Shown piece after piece: positions 44,815 to 54,438 of a stretch of 64,000 bases of DNA. Origin of the DNA: an uncultured Pirellulaceae bacterium (GTDB lineage: Bacteria > Planctomycetota > Planctomycetia > Pirellulales > Pirellulaceae). The notes under the pieces were generated by a model. That model made no database searches and was not told the DNA's origin. It was given only the letters and a program-made list of their open reading frames with translations. The stretch spans positions 62,001-126,000 of the forward strand of contig CALKCK010000021.1 of assembly GCA_938083195.1 (NCBI GenBank), in the 5' to 3' direction. The translations under genes were made by a program, and so were the position numbers. How positions within the stretch are numbered: the stretch's first letter is position 1; each line of letters starts with the position of its first letter.

Positions 44815-46209
44815 ATGGATTTCAAATTTGTGAGTAAGCCAAAAAAGATCCTAATTTCCGGTGCAGGTTTAGTGGGTTCGTTGCTCTCGGTTTTGCTTGG
44901 GCGTCGTGGCTATGAGGTTACGATTTTCGAACGAAGGCCCGATATGCGAGGAGTCGAGGTTGACGGCGGTCGCTCGATTAACCTCGCCCTGTCGTCACGT
45001 GGTATTCATGCCCTTGAAATGGCGGGTTTGCTTGAAGATGTTCGAGAATTACTCATTCCAATGCGAGGCCGGGCATTGCATTTAAGTGGCGGCCGTGAGG
45101 AGTTTTCGTCGTATGGGCAACGGGATGAGGAATTGATCTATTCCGTCTCACGCCGAGACCTTAACTGCTTGATGATGTCGGCTGCCGAGGAAGCCAAACC
45201 CGTTGAGATTATGTTCAATCATTCTGTTGAGAACGTTGATTTTGAAACGGGAGAATTAGCGGTCGTCGATTTGAAAGAGAATAGTTCTTCTCGGCAATCG
45301 TTTGATTTGTTGATCGGAGCGGACGGTGCTGGTTCGCCAACTCGCGATGCCTTGTTAGCGGTTAATGGCGGCGAGTGTCGTGTCGAGTTTTTGGATCACG
45401 ATTATAAAGAACTTGAAATTCCTCCACGAAGTTCGGAAACGGGGGGGTACCAAGTGGAACCCGAAGCTTTGCACATTTGGCCACGTGGTGGTTACATGCT
45501 TATCGCACTTCCTAATCAGGATGGCAGTTTTACAGTCACTCTTTTTATGCCTAAGCAGGGTGAGATAAGTTTTGAAAATCTAGAGAGCCCAGATCAGTTA
45601 GACGCGTTTTTTGAGGCGGAGTTTCCGTCTGCCAAGCGACTTATTCCTGATCTCGAAGCAGATTTTTTTGCCAACGCACAGGGGCGTTTGGGAACCGTCC
45701 GATGTTCAAAGTGGTATCACCAAAGTAATGCATTGATCCTCGGGGATGCGTCCCATGCGATCGTGCCTTTTCATGGTCAAGGGATGAACTCAGGTTTTGA
45801 AGATTGTTCGGAGTTAATCCGTTTGCTGGATAAACACGATGATGACTGGAGTGAGGTCTTGCCAGAGTTCGATCGAATTCGGCGGCCCAACGCGAATGCG
45901 ATTGCCGATATGGCTCTCGAAAATTACGTGACGATGAGAGAAAGCGTTGCGGACCCTAAGTTTCAGTTGAAAAAGGAGTTGGGCTTTGAGCTTGAACAGC
46001 GTTTCCCTCATCAGTTTGTTCCACGATATTCGATGGTGATGTTCCATCTTTTGCCGTATTCCGTGGCCATGGCCCGGGGTGGAATCCAACAGGCAATTCT
46101 TTCTGAGCTTGTTGAGGGAGTCGCTGAGATTTCAGAGGTTGATTTCGAAAAAGCCGCACAGCTAGTCCACGAGCAGTTACCCGCTGTCGATCTCGCCCGC
46201 CCATACTAG
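44815..46209 (+). CDS. kmo: Kynurenine 3-monooxygenase-like FAD enzyme
   Basis: This 464-residue FAD-dependent hydroxylase matches kynurenine 3-monooxygenase: N-terminal dinucleotide motif ISGAGLVGSLLSVLL, the RSINLALSSRGIHAL block, LIGADGAGS, and LGDASHAIVPFHGQGMNSGFEDC with the conserved FAD-binding GD. A C-terminal hydrophobic segment (MVMFHLLPYSVAMARG) is present, as in the family. With kynU it implies 3-hydroxykynurenine to 3-hydroxyanthranilate conversion; a 3-hydroxyanthranilate dioxygenase (HAAO) and tryptophan dioxygenase would be needed to complete a route and are not in the window. Convergent with the next minus-strand gene. Confidence 0.92.
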   Translation: MDFKFVSKPKKILISGAGLVGSLLSVLLGRRGYEVTIFERRPDMRGVEVDGGRSINLALSSRGIHALEMAGLLEDVRELLIPMRGRALHLSGGREEFSSYGQRDEELIYSVSRRDLNCLMMSAAEEAKPVEIMFNHSVENVDFETGELAVVDLKENSSSRQSFDLLIGADGAGSPTRDALLAVNGGECRVEFLDHDYKELEIPPRSSETGGYQVEPEALHIWPRGGYMLIALPNQDGSFTVTLFMPKQGEISFENLESPDQLDAFFEAEFPSAKRLIPDLEADFFANAQGRLGTVRCSKWYHQSNALILGDASHAIVPFHGQGMNSGFEDCSELIRLLDKHDDDWSEVLPEFDRIRRPNANAIADMALENYVTMRESVADPKFQLKKELGFELEQRFPHQFVPRYSMVMFHLLPYSVAMARGGIQQAILSELVEGVAEISEVDFEKAAQLVHEQLPAVDLARPY

Positions 46210-46251
46210 AAAATTGGTTCCAGAGGATTAAGGTTCGAAACGAGTGAGCAA

Positions 46252-47436
46252 TTATTTACGGAGTTCACGCGTCAACTGGCTGTAAGCATTTTTCATTTTC
46301 TCATTTTTGAACGGGCGAAGATCGGGTACCGAAAGTCCGGAAATTGCGTCAAAGGCTCTTCGGCTGACCGCCATGAGTGCCGCAACATCTTTGCTCAAGG
46401 CTACTGTTTTATAGGTGTTGGCAGCAGTCAGAATGTTTTTTTTGCATTCTAAGTTAGCCATCATCATTTGATGTTTTTGATGAGCAAGGCCTTCCTTGTA
46501 AAACATTGCGGCGTCGTAAGTCAGTTGGTTGCTCGCGATATTGTTGCGAAGAACGGTCTCATCTCCACCGGCGGCGATTGCCCGTTTTGCTTCATTAATA
46601 TTTTTCCGGGCTTTTGCGGCAAACTCATCGAGCTTGGGGTAGTACTCGTTGTCCACGCTTTCAACAAATTTCTCTTGAAGTCGTGACACCGTCTTGAGGA
46701 GCATTAAGTAGACACCGTAATACTTTTTTGCGGCCTCAAGGTCCTCCCCGGTTTCATTGGTAAGTCGTTCAAGTTCCGCAGCAAATGTTTTTGCATTGTC
46801 AAAAATAATTGAGACCCGGACGAATTCGTCTCCGGTAATTGATTCTAAAAGATTGTCGATACTCTCAGAATCTAATTCCATGCCGATGCGGTTGAGGTCT
46901 ACGATGAAATTCTCTTTTTCAACCTCGATGGAATTTTGAGCTTGAATGATCGCATCCTTCGCCACTTCGATTTTTTTATCGTAGCCGGATTTGGTTACTC
47001 CCAATGGATTGAATGTGGACGCCGGCGCTGAGATCCGTTTCCGTTTGAATGTAGAGATGTTCCTTTGGTTTTCAGAGATAGATTCCCGAAGGTCGAGAAT
47101 TAACTGGCGGCGGTTGCTAATACTTGAGATGCCAAGCGCTTCTCCGGCGACATCAAGATAAGATTCGACTTTCCGTGTTTGCGATTCTTTTGTCCGGCTA
47201 AGGAAGTCATAGAATCTGAGATCGCCCTCCTCAGGGCGGGTTTCCGCGTCATCAAACAGGTTCAGCGCATCATCCAGGGCGTCATGCGCCTGTTCAAAAA
47301 ACTTTTGAACTTCTTCGTTTTCCTGAGCCATGACTTCTTCGGTTTGCGCGTGAGTTTCGGCGGCGAAGGCAAAGAGGCTGATGCCGATTGCGAGGCACAT
47401 TGAGGTCATTCGGAAGAAGTTTTTTAAATTTTGCAT
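46252..47436 (-). CDS. Secreted coiled-coil protein of unknown function
   Basis: This 394-residue exported protein starts with a signal peptide (MQNLKNFFRMTSMCLAIGISLFAFAAETHAQ). The mature part is helical and charged, with long Glu/Asn/Lys coiled-coil stretches (roughly 95-300) and alanine-rich helices near the end. I recognise no family. I chose ATG 47436 because the signal peptide starts there; the frame opens 16 codons upstream. It stands alone on the minus strand with no operon partners. A periplasmic structural or chaperone-like role would be a guess. Confidence 0.65.
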   Translation of the reverse strand: MQNLKNFFRMTSMCLAIGISLFAFAAETHAQTEEVMAQENEEVQKFFEQAHDALDDALNLFDDAETRPEEGDLRFYDFLSRTKESQTRKVESYLDVAGEALGISSISNRRQLILDLRESISENQRNISTFKRKRISAPASTFNPLGVTKSGYDKKIEVAKDAIIQAQNSIEVEKENFIVDLNRIGMELDSESIDNLLESITGDEFVRVSIIFDNAKTFAAELERLTNETGEDLEAAKKYYGVYLMLLKTVSRLQEKFVESVDNEYYPKLDEFAAKARKNINEAKRAIAAGGDETVLRNNIASNQLTYDAAMFYKEGLAHQKHQMMMANLECKKNILTAANTYKTVALSKDVAALMAVSRRAFDAISGLSVPDLRPFKNEKMKNAYSQLTRELRK

Positions 47437-47887
47437 AATTCGACTCGGCATTAGTTTCGAGAAGTTGTTTGGATTCCCCTCCATGTTAACGGAGGGAGGG
47501 AATGCGACAAGTTTCTATTAAATCAACAGTTTATCTTTCCAAGACGCAATTTAAGAAGGTTGTTACTAGGTTTCCCGCGAGTTTGAAAGTTGTTTAACGA
47601 TTGATTTTAAGGGGCTTCGGTGGACCCGTTGAACCGCATCGGCGGGTTTGGGACTCTGAATCGGCCTATTTGCCAATCTATTCGCTCTGGAGGGGCGGAA
47701 ATTAGATTAATTCTGTAAAAAAAGACCGCAGGGGATGAGTCCTGCGGTCTGTCCAATCGCCCTCTTTTGGCCAGTTTTGTTCCGCAAAAAATAATTCTTG
47801 CATTAACAGCATGGCGAGAGGAATGCTCGGTAAATCCGGCGTAAGTACTCGGTGTGCAATCACAAGAGTTACCCGGTTAGGAAGCGA
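47437..47887. other. Intergenic region with terminator
   Basis: About 450 bases lie between two minus-strand genes, upstream of the coiled-coil gene and downstream of the SHD1 gene. Apart from the terminator at 47717-47750 I see nothing I can name. A short frame on the plus strand near 47811 is not protein-like and overlaps the next gene. Confidence 0.5.
47717..47750 (-). terminator. Intrinsic terminator of the SHD1-domain gene
   Basis: On the minus strand AGACCGCAGG pairs perfectly with CCTGCGGTCT (ten pairs, eight-base loop), followed by a run of T residues (47723-47717). It lies about 140 bases after the stop of the SHD1 gene at 47888 and is the cleanest terminator in the window. Confidence 0.8.
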
Positions 47888-49927
47888 TTATGGGATGACA
47901 GCGACTCCCGTGGTGACGAGAGCTTGTCGAACCGCTCCATTAAGGCTGAAGGGAATCGGATCTTTTAGCCAGGGAGCACAATCGCCAGGGCGGTAAAATC
48001 CGAGTGCATATTGGCACTCATTGACGGGGTGGATTCCTGTTTGGTAGGGAACCGTAACCAAGCTCACAAAAAAGTGAGCCACGGAGTGGATGGGTTGCCG
48101 AAGCGGGCCGTGGGTATGACCGTATCGTTCGAGTTGTACGTTTTCAAAGTAAAGTGGTTTATGGCAGAGAGCCGAGGCTTGCCATGCGTAAGTTTGAGGT
48201 GCCCAGTTTCGGGACTCGGTTCCTTGATTACCTGCACTGCAGAGTTCAGGGATTTGCCAGAATTGGGAAATGGTAGCCCAGTCAGCATCGCTGAGTTTGG
48301 CATACGGGACTCTCGCAGTTCCCAATGCAGATTTGATGATGACGTAGCCACGGCGGAGGTCGATCATCGTTCCCGTTGCCACAACGTTTCCATCACGATC
48401 AACCCAGTCTCTTGATTCGGTTTGGTAGAGAGCTCGATTACGTCCAGGCAGCGGACTCAGGTCCAAGGCGATATCTTTGATTGAGCCGTCGAGTAATTCA
48501 GCGCGAAAGTCATCACAAGTTTGGAACGACGAAATGGAAGGTCGTTGGTTGATTCCAAAATCGAAGTCTGAATTGGGGGCTGGAAGAACTTCGATAGCCG
48601 GATCTTGTGTTGGTTTTTTGAACCTTCCAAGTTCTTGATTTTCCTGAACAATAAACGATTCCACCGAAGTGCTGGAATCTGAATTAATCCCTCTGTTCAG
48701 CACTGAAATTTGCGACATTGTCGAAGGATCGGGTTTCGGCTCGGTACCTTCTACTTGTTGAAAGGCAGCCGCAGGTTTGAAGCTGCCCAGAGATTGCTCA
48801 ACCACGATACGTTCTGCGGGTGGTAGTTCAACAGACTCATCATTGAACGGATCCTGGGTTGGTTCGACCATGGCGACCTGTTGAATCGCATTTTGAACTA
48901 CAGGGTTTGAATTCAAAGTGTTGTCATTTGAGTAGGCGTACTGAACCCCTGGTGCAGCGGCGACTCTCTGCTGCGTTGCGCTGACGCGGGCGACTTGGGG
49001 GGAAGCGGTTTTGTACGTGGGCTCGCGGCGAGGGGCTGAATTCACGTTCGGACGCGGCTGCAGTGCTGAATTGCGCGACCTCGATTTAGCTGAGGAATTA
49101 TTGTTGAATCGCTGCGACGGTACTGCCGGAGTGTAAAGGAAGTTGGTGATCTGGTTTTGGAACTTTGCAATCGCATTCTCGCGTTGAGGCTTCTGCGATG
49201 GAGTCGTGTTCGGTCGTCGTCTTGCATTTCCAGATCGCGATGAATTGGGGGTGGAAACGGTTTTCGCGATCAGCATTCGTTGAGGCGTACTTCTGCCGTT
49301 GTTGACACTGTTTTTAAGTGATTGAATGGGGGCGTTGTAGATCGAGTCGACGGCAGCGCGTCTCGTTGGTGTCGCGATTGGCTTGCCTGTGGGGCGTTCG
49401 ATTTGGTCGCTAAACGTGCGGTATTCAACCGACGATGCGTTTTTTGAGGTAGGTTGAATGTGAACCGGTGGAGCAAAGGTGTTGTAGCTAACTCGTTTGG
49501 CGTCGCTCTGGGCTGACGATGAATCTGTGGCGGGAATCGAGTAAGCGGTTTCAGGTGGTTGAGATGATGCTGGTTCGATAAAAGCTCGGGGTGCCTGCGA
49601 GTACGCAGGATTCCGAAGTTTATTCGCAGGCTGCATTCCGTGGTCGTTGCCACTCCGTGCAGTTTCGCCGGGTAGAACGGGCGTTTGAAACTGTTGAGCT
49701 TTCGCTTCGTCGGTCGGAAGGAAACAGGCGACCGCGACAAGGGCACCCAGTGTTATCGCTGGAGAGAGAAATGCGAAGTTGGGCTTGGAAGATCGCTGTT
49801 CAGTGAGGAAGAAATGGCATGAAGCTTTACCGATGATCTGGTACGAACGGGCATCGTCAGTGTGATTCGCCCGAGGGTGCTTCCGAAGAGTAGTTCGGAG
49901 CTTCTTGAGTAATGGCAATATCATGAG
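47888..49927 (-). CDS. Secreted protein with SHD1 domain and long disordered region
   Basis: This protein of about 679 residues is rich in Ser, Asn, Pro and Arg over its first 400 residues and is probably disordered. The C-terminal half carries an SHD1-type (SLA1 homology) domain: [20 protein letters not shown] and [14 protein letters not shown], common in planctomycetes. A hydrophobic segment ([20 protein letters not shown]) ending DEAKAQQ acts as signal sequence, but it follows about 45 polar residues. The open frame begins at 50026, inside guaB. Within the part after guaB I find no ATG, GTG or TTG, so the start must overlap guaB; ATG 49927 is my choice, overlapping by 71 bases. Confidence 0.7.
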   Translation of the reverse strand, partial: LMILPLLKKLRTTLRKHPRANHTDDARSYQIIGKASCHFFLTEQRSSKPNFAFLSPAITLGALVAVACFLPTDEAKAQQFQTPVLPGETARSGNDHGMQPANKLRNPAYSQAPRAFIEPASSQPPETAYSIPATDSSSAQSDAKRVSYNTFAPPVHIQPTSKNASSVEYRTFSDQIERPTGKPIATPTRRAAVDSIYNAPIQSLKNSVNNGRSTPQRMLIAKTVSTPNSSRSGNARRRPNTTPSQKPQRENAIAKFQNQITNFLYTPAVPSQRFNNNSSAKSRSRNSALQPRPNVNSAPRREPTYKTASPQVARVSATQQRVAAAPGVQYAYSNDNTLNSNPVVQNAIQQVAMVEPTQDPFNDESVELPPAERIVVEQSLGSFKPAAAFQQVEGTEPKPDPSTMSQISVLNRGINSDSSTSVESFIVQENQELGRFKKPTQDPAIEVLPAPNSDFDFGINQRPSISSFQTCDDFRAELLDGSIKDIALDLSPLPGRNRALYQTESRDWVDRDGNVVATGTMIDLRRGYVIIKSALGTARVPYAKLSDADWATISQFWQIPELCSAGNQGTESRNWAPQTYAWQASALCHKPLYFENVQLERYGHTHGPLRQPIHSVAHFFVSLVTVPYQTGIHPVNECQYALGFYRPGDCAPWLKDPIPFSLNGAVRQALVTTGVAVIP

Positions 49928-51332
49928 GGTGGCTTTCTCTAACGCTCGCAGCTGATACCTGAATAAATCTTGCATCGGTACGTAGTTGATCGATGGTTTG
50001 CGTGCCACAATAACCCATACCGGCACGCAATCCGCCCACCAACTGGTAAACGAAATCGCTTAATGCCCCCTTAAACGGTACGCGTCCTTCAACCCCTTCG
50101 GGGACCAATTTCCCTGGTCCACTTTCAGATTGTCGGTAGCGTTCGCTTGATCCTTTGACCATCGCACCAATTGACCCCATACCTCGGTACGCTTTAAACG
50201 AGCGTCCCTGGTAAAGAATCGTTCGGCCCGGGCTTTCGGCCAGCCCGGCAAACAGTCCTCCGATCATCACAACGCTTGCACCAGCAGCAATTGCTTTGGT
50301 GATGTCGCCGGAGTAGCGAACTCCTCCGTCGGCAATGATCGGTATGTTGTATTTGTCGCCTACCTTTGCCGCTTCGTAGATCGCCGTAATCTGTGGAACT
50401 CCGATTCCACTGACAACGCGAGTCGTACAAATCGACCCAGGTCCAATTCCTACTTTGACGGCATCGGCACCAGCTTTAATTAATGCTTCACAACCTTCGG
50501 TCGTGGCAACATTTCCAGCAATGACATCGATATCCCATCGTTCTTTGATCGCTCGAACCGTGTCAATTACATTTTTCGAGTGACCGTGGGCACTATCAAC
50601 GATCAAAACATCAACATCCTTGTCGATGAGTCGCTGAGCCCGATCGAGATCGTGCACACCGATCGCAGCACCGACTCGCAAACGTCCCTGCTTGTCTTTG
50701 CAAGCGTCGGGATATTGACGCATCATGTCGATATCACGGATCGTAATAAGTCCCTTTAGTTTCTTATCTTCGTCAATCAGTAAAAGCTTCTCCACCTTTT
50801 TTGCCGTTAAAACTTTCTCAGCTTCCTCAAGCGTTACATTCCCCGTCGCCGTTACTAAGTGTTCGGCGGTCATTACCTCAGAAACAGCGACTTCGGTACT
50901 TTCCAAAAATTTCAGGTCGCGTCGGGTCAGAATTCCCGCTAGCGTCCCATCCGCATGCACGATGGGAACCCCGGAGACGTTGTTTTGGGCCATGATTTCT
51001 TTGGCGTAACCCACGCTGGCCTCTGGAGGGAGAGTGACGGGGTCGACAATAATCCCGTTGGCACTGCGTTTTACCTTGTAGACTTCTTCGGCCTGGGCTT
51101 CGGGAGCCATGTTCTTGTGAATAACGCCGAGCCCCCCAACTTTGGCCAATCCGATGGCCATGGAGCTTTCGGTAACGGTATCCATAGGCGAACTAATAAG
51201 CGGAATTTTGATACCAATTCGCTTGGTTAATCGAGTCGCCGTTTCAACCTCCGAGGGAACAACTTCGCTGTATCGCGGCTCAATTAGAACGTCATCGAAC
51301 GTGATTGCGGTGTGTCGGATTTTGTCTTGCAT
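49857..51332 (-). CDS. guaB: Inosine-5'-monophosphate dehydrogenase
   Basis: GuaB oxidises IMP to XMP with NAD, the committed step of guanine nucleotide synthesis. The 491-residue protein shows the [10 protein letters not shown] start, [10 protein letters not shown], two CBS-type repeats in the middle (roughly 95-210), the catalytic cysteine C302 in GPGSICTTR, and [10 protein letters not shown] with the flap after it. I chose ATG 51332, since the upstream 14 codons do not match the family and a strong promoter lies at 51378-51406. It is first of a minus-strand pair with the SHD1 gene, whose start overlaps its 3' end. Confidence 0.97.
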   Translation of the reverse strand: MQDKIRHTAITFDDVLIEPRYSEVVPSEVETATRLTKRIGIKIPLISSPMDTVTESSMAIGLAKVGGLGVIHKNMAPEAQAEEVYKVKRSANGIIVDPVTLPPEASVGYAKEIMAQNNVSGVPIVHADGTLAGILTRRDLKFLESTEVAVSEVMTAEHLVTATGNVTLEEAEKVLTAKKVEKLLLIDEDKKLKGLITIRDIDMMRQYPDACKDKQGRLRVGAAIGVHDLDRAQRLIDKDVDVLIVDSAHGHSKNVIDTVRAIKERWDIDVIAGNVATTEGCEALIKAGADAVKVGIGPGSICTTRVVSGIGVPQITAIYEAAKVGDKYNIPIIADGGVRYSGDITKAIAAGASVVMIGGLFAGLAESPGRTILYQGRSFKAYRGMGSIGAMVKGSSERYRQSESGPGKLVPEGVEGRVPFKGALSDFVYQLVGGLRAGMGYCGTQTIDQLRTDARFIQVSAASVRESHPHDIAITQEAPNYSSEAPSGESH

Positions 51333-51652
51333 TGTGAGCCTCAGATTACCCAAAGTTTGGATTGATTGAAGCACTTCATTATGGCGTTAAATCTGCCATT
51401 TGACAATCAGTCTAGCCATGGAATCAGTGAATCTTATTGGTCGCAAATTGAGTTTATTCGAGGTATTGGCGAATTTGAGTCGCATGAACAAACGCGGTGT
51501 TGAGGAATCGGTTTGAGCCTGCAAGGGCGAGGCTGGGCAAGTGGGGCGAAATCAGCGGAGGTTTCTTCTCAGAGTTTGAAGGTAGTTTAGGCGGGTTCGT
51601 TTTGGGCAATAATTATGGCACAATTCGAGGGTGAATTCACTTCAACAGATCG
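51333..51652. other. Divergent intergenic region guaB / xseA
   Basis: About 320 bases contain the guaB promoter (51378-51406) and presumably the xseA promoter. For xseA I see no well-spaced elements; TTGGGCAATAATTATGG near 51603 is the only suggestive AT-rich patch. Confidence 0.5.
51378..51406 (-). promoter_or_regulatory. Promoter of guaB
   Basis: On the minus strand TTGTCA (51406-51401) and CATAAT (51383-51378) are 17 bases apart, each matching the sigma-70 consensus at five of six positions. Transcription would start near 51371, giving a leader of about 40 bases and supporting the ATG at 51332. Confidence 0.6.
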
Positions 51653-52927
51653 GTGTCGTCATTGTCATCTAGAAATTCTTCGAACAAAGTCCAGTCAGTT
51701 TCGGAACTAACGCAATCGATCAAGCTGCGATTGAACGATGAATTTAAATCTGTCTTGGTGTCTGGCGAAATTTCTGGAATGACCAAGGCTGGATCCGGGC
51801 ACATTTATCTCACTCTCAAGGACGAGAAGTCCTCGATCAATGGGATTATCTGGAGGAGCGATGCTGCGAAGCTAAAGTTTGATCTAAAGAATGGATTGGC
51901 GGTTGAGTGTCGTGGTGGGATTGACGTCTATGCTCAGCGAGGCACCTATCAAATTATCATCCGTGGTATCCGTCCTCAGGGAATTGGGGCATTGGAATTG
52001 GCTTTCCGTCAGCTTCATGAGAAGCTCGCTGGAGAGGGTTTGTTTGACTCGTCGGTAAAAAAAGAAATTCCGTCAATCCCAAAGCACATTTGCGTGGTCA
52101 CTAGTCCAACCAGCGCCGCTGTTCGAGATTTTTTACAAGTGTTGACTCGGAGGTGGGCTCGAATTCGTGTGACGGTTGTCCCAGTGAAAGTTCAGGGTCC
52201 GGGAGCAGCGGAGGAAATTGCCGAGGCGATTGGACTCTGTAACAGGCTGGGTGAGTCGGTCGATGTAATTGCGGTCACGCGAGGCGGAGGCAGTGTTGAG
52301 GATTTGTGGAGCTTTAACGAAGAAGTTGTGGTTCGAGCGATTTATCAAAGCGAGATCCCAGTTATCTCTGGAGTCGGGCATGAGATAGACGTCACGCTGG
52401 CTGATTTAGTAGCTGATGTTCGAGCGCTGACTCCCAGCGAAGCTGCCGAGAGGTTGGTGCCGCATTTCAGTGAAGTGACAGGTGGGCTCGACGCGGCTTC
52501 CGACCGGATGACAAAGTTGGTACTGGCCGCCCTCGATCGGGCTCGTCGCGAGCTGGCAGTTTGGGGGTCGCGACCAGTTCTGACTCAACCGCTTGAGCGT
52601 TTACGGGAGTCGGCGATGGAGCTTGATTTTCTCGAAAACTCGATGTCACGCTCCGTGCGAGGGCATCTGACGGATGCGGATCGAGAACTTGCTTCGATGA
52701 CTGCACGGTTGGATGCGATCAGTCCGTTGGGTGTTCTTTCACGAGGTTACAGTTTAACTACGGATCCAGAGGGGGTTCCATTACGGGATCCTTCCAAGTT
52801 GTCTCCCGGGGATCGGTTGTTAACTCGATTGGCTGGAGGCACCGTTGAAAGCACCGTTGAATCGATTCAGAAAGATGTCGGAGATTCATTGAGTCAAGAC
52901 GGTCGATCTGGCAAGGGGAGTGGATGA
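51653..52927 (+). CDS. xseA: Exodeoxyribonuclease VII large subunit
   Basis: XseA is the catalytic subunit of the single-strand exonuclease ExoVII used in mismatch and recombination repair. The 424 residues show an N-terminal OB-fold (SVSELTQSIKLRLNDEFKSV, GHIYLTLKDEKSSI), then the central nuclease block with VVTSPTSAAVRDFLQVLTRR, VTRGGGSVEDLWSFNEE and SGVGHEIDVTLADLVAD. A helical region follows to the end. The start is GTG at 51653. It lies 131 bases before xseB on the same strand, so both subunits are encoded together. Confidence 0.95.
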   Translation: MSSLSSRNSSNKVQSVSELTQSIKLRLNDEFKSVLVSGEISGMTKAGSGHIYLTLKDEKSSINGIIWRSDAAKLKFDLKNGLAVECRGGIDVYAQRGTYQIIIRGIRPQGIGALELAFRQLHEKLAGEGLFDSSVKKEIPSIPKHICVVTSPTSAAVRDFLQVLTRRWARIRVTVVPVKVQGPGAAEEIAEAIGLCNRLGESVDVIAVTRGGGSVEDLWSFNEEVVVRAIYQSEIPVISGVGHEIDVTLADLVADVRALTPSEAAERLVPHFSEVTGGLDAASDRMTKLVLAALDRARRELAVWGSRPVLTQPLERLRESAMELDFLENSMSRSVRGHLTDADRELASMTARLDAISPLGVLSRGYSLTTDPEGVPLRDPSKLSPGDRLLTRLAGGTVESTVESIQKDVGDSLSQDGRSGKGSG

Positions 52928-53058
52928 CGTGGTTGATGGCCTGCCGATTAGTTTTTTCGATGAATTGGGAGTCTGTGTTTTTTATTCGATCGGTGATAAA
53001 CTGAGGTCGGATTAGGTAAGTTTAGTTAAAGCTGACAAGAAGTATTTGAAGGATTGTT

Positions 53059-53439
53059 TTGGCGAAAAAGAAAACAGCAAAGAGTGCTTCGAAGGACGTC
53101 CCATTCGAGGCATCGTTAGAACAGCTCAGGACCGTTGTTGGCGAGCTTGAAGCAGGTAACTTGAGCTTAGGTGAATCGCTCGAAAAATACGAGTCAGGCA
53201 TTACCAGCTTGAAGGCGTGTTATGCGGCTTTGAATTCGGTGCAACAGCGGATCGAATTGCTTGTCGACCTCGATGAAGACGGGAATCTTGTGACTTCCTC
53301 TTTTGACAATACGGCCTCTGAGCAGATGCGTCAGGGAACGCGTCGAAGTTCTGGGGTGTCCATTGCTGATGAAAACGCTGAGGAATACGCCGCCAATGGT
53401 GATTCTGAGGACGTGGACGATCAGGATAGTTTGTTTTAA
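53059..53439 (+). CDS. xseB: Exodeoxyribonuclease VII small subunit
   Basis: XseB is the helical small subunit of ExoVII that binds and supports XseA. The core is seen at residues 13-70: PFEASLEQLRTVVGELEAGNLSLGESLEKYE, then a second helix with CYAALNSVQQRIELL. The start is TTG at 53059 with AAGGA upstream. The C-terminal tail (about 70-126) is acidic and serine-rich, longer than the usual 70-80 residue protein, and probably disordered. It lies between xseA and the prenyl synthase gene. Confidence 0.9.
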   Translation: MAKKKTAKSASKDVPFEASLEQLRTVVGELEAGNLSLGESLEKYESGITSLKACYAALNSVQQRIELLVDLDEDGNLVTSSFDNTASEQMRQGTRRSSGVSIADENAEEYAANGDSEDVDDQDSLF

Positions 53440-53533
53440 AATTGGTTAGAAATTACAGTGAAAATCGGTTAAACGAGAGAAGTTTTTTAATGAGTAACCT
53501 TTCATTCCAATCTCAAATTGCCCGTCTGGAACC

Positions 53534-54436
53534 ATGCGGATGACTGCTTCGGATACGACCTTGTTCCCGCCGGAAATTGAGTCCTTTCGGCACCAGATTG
53601 ATTCTCAATTGGAGATCTACTCCGAGCTTGATACGGATTGCCCTGAGCATCTTCGTGAAGCGATTCGTTATTGTCTTCTCGCACCTGGGAAGCGAATCAG
53701 ACCGTTACTTGTTTTAACCGCAGCGAAAATGTGCGGCGGTGATCTTGCAAACGCGATGCCGGCGGCCTGTGCGGTTGAGATGATTCACAATTATTCATTA
53801 ATTCACGATGACCTACCGGCAATGGATGATGATGAGCTGCGGCGCGGCCGAGCAACGTGTCATGTGAAATTTGGGGAGGCCACGGCGATTTTAGCTGGGG
53901 ACTCATTGATACCGATGGCATTCGGCGTACTTGCCCGCGACATTCAGCCTGCCGAAATTGCGAACCAGTGTATCGCGAGACTGGCATTGGCGGCAGGTCC
54001 AACTAGACTGGTAGGAGGGCAAGCAGACGATTTGAATCTTCAATTTGCCGCATCAAGCGTCGAATCGCTGGAGCACATCCACCGTCGAAAAACGGGTGCG
54101 TTACTAACTGTTTCGCTCGAAATGGGGGCGCTTACCGCATCCGCAGACGTCGAATTGCGGGACAGCTTAGTGAATTATGGGAAAAACCTCGGATTAGCAT
54201 TTCAAATCGTCGATGACCTGTTGGATCTTAGGGGCTCGCAAGCCAAAATGGGAAAGCGGATCGGGAAGGACGCGGCGTTAGGTAAACAGACCTATCCCGC
54301 TGTACTTGGCGAAGCTGCCAGTGAGGAGAGAGCTCGTCAGATGGTTGAGGCGGCGATTGATGCGTTGAAACCTTTTGGTGAGCAAGGCAAAGCCTTGGAG
54401 CTACTTGCAAACTTTGTGTTGAACAGGACTCAGTAA
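53534..54436 (+). CDS. Polyprenyl diphosphate synthase (farnesyl/geranylgeranyl type)
   Basis: This trans-prenyltransferase builds farnesyl or geranylgeranyl diphosphate. The first aspartate-rich motif DDLPAMD (92-98), preceded by LIHD, and the second FQIVDDLLD are intact. GKRIRPLLVL gives the substrate-binding arginines, and the 300-residue length fits IspA-type enzymes. It is followed after two bases by dxs, so the isoprenoid precursor enzyme and the chain-building enzyme are co-translated. Chain length is not decided by sequence alone. The ATG at 53534 has a second ATG two codons later. Confidence 0.92.
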   Translation: MRMTASDTTLFPPEIESFRHQIDSQLEIYSELDTDCPEHLREAIRYCLLAPGKRIRPLLVLTAAKMCGGDLANAMPAACAVEMIHNYSLIHDDLPAMDDDELRRGRATCHVKFGEATAILAGDSLIPMAFGVLARDIQPAEIANQCIARLALAAGPTRLVGGQADDLNLQFAASSVESLEHIHRRKTGALLTVSLEMGALTASADVELRDSLVNYGKNLGLAFQIVDDLLDLRGSQAKMGKRIGKDAALGKQTYPAVLGEAASEERARQMVEAAIDALKPFGEQGKALELLANFVLNRTQ

Positions 54437-54438
54437 CA

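Noticed and set aside
47811..47996. 61-codon plus-strand frame
   Set aside because: It overlaps the 3' end of the SHD1 gene on the other strand and looks like a shadow frame.
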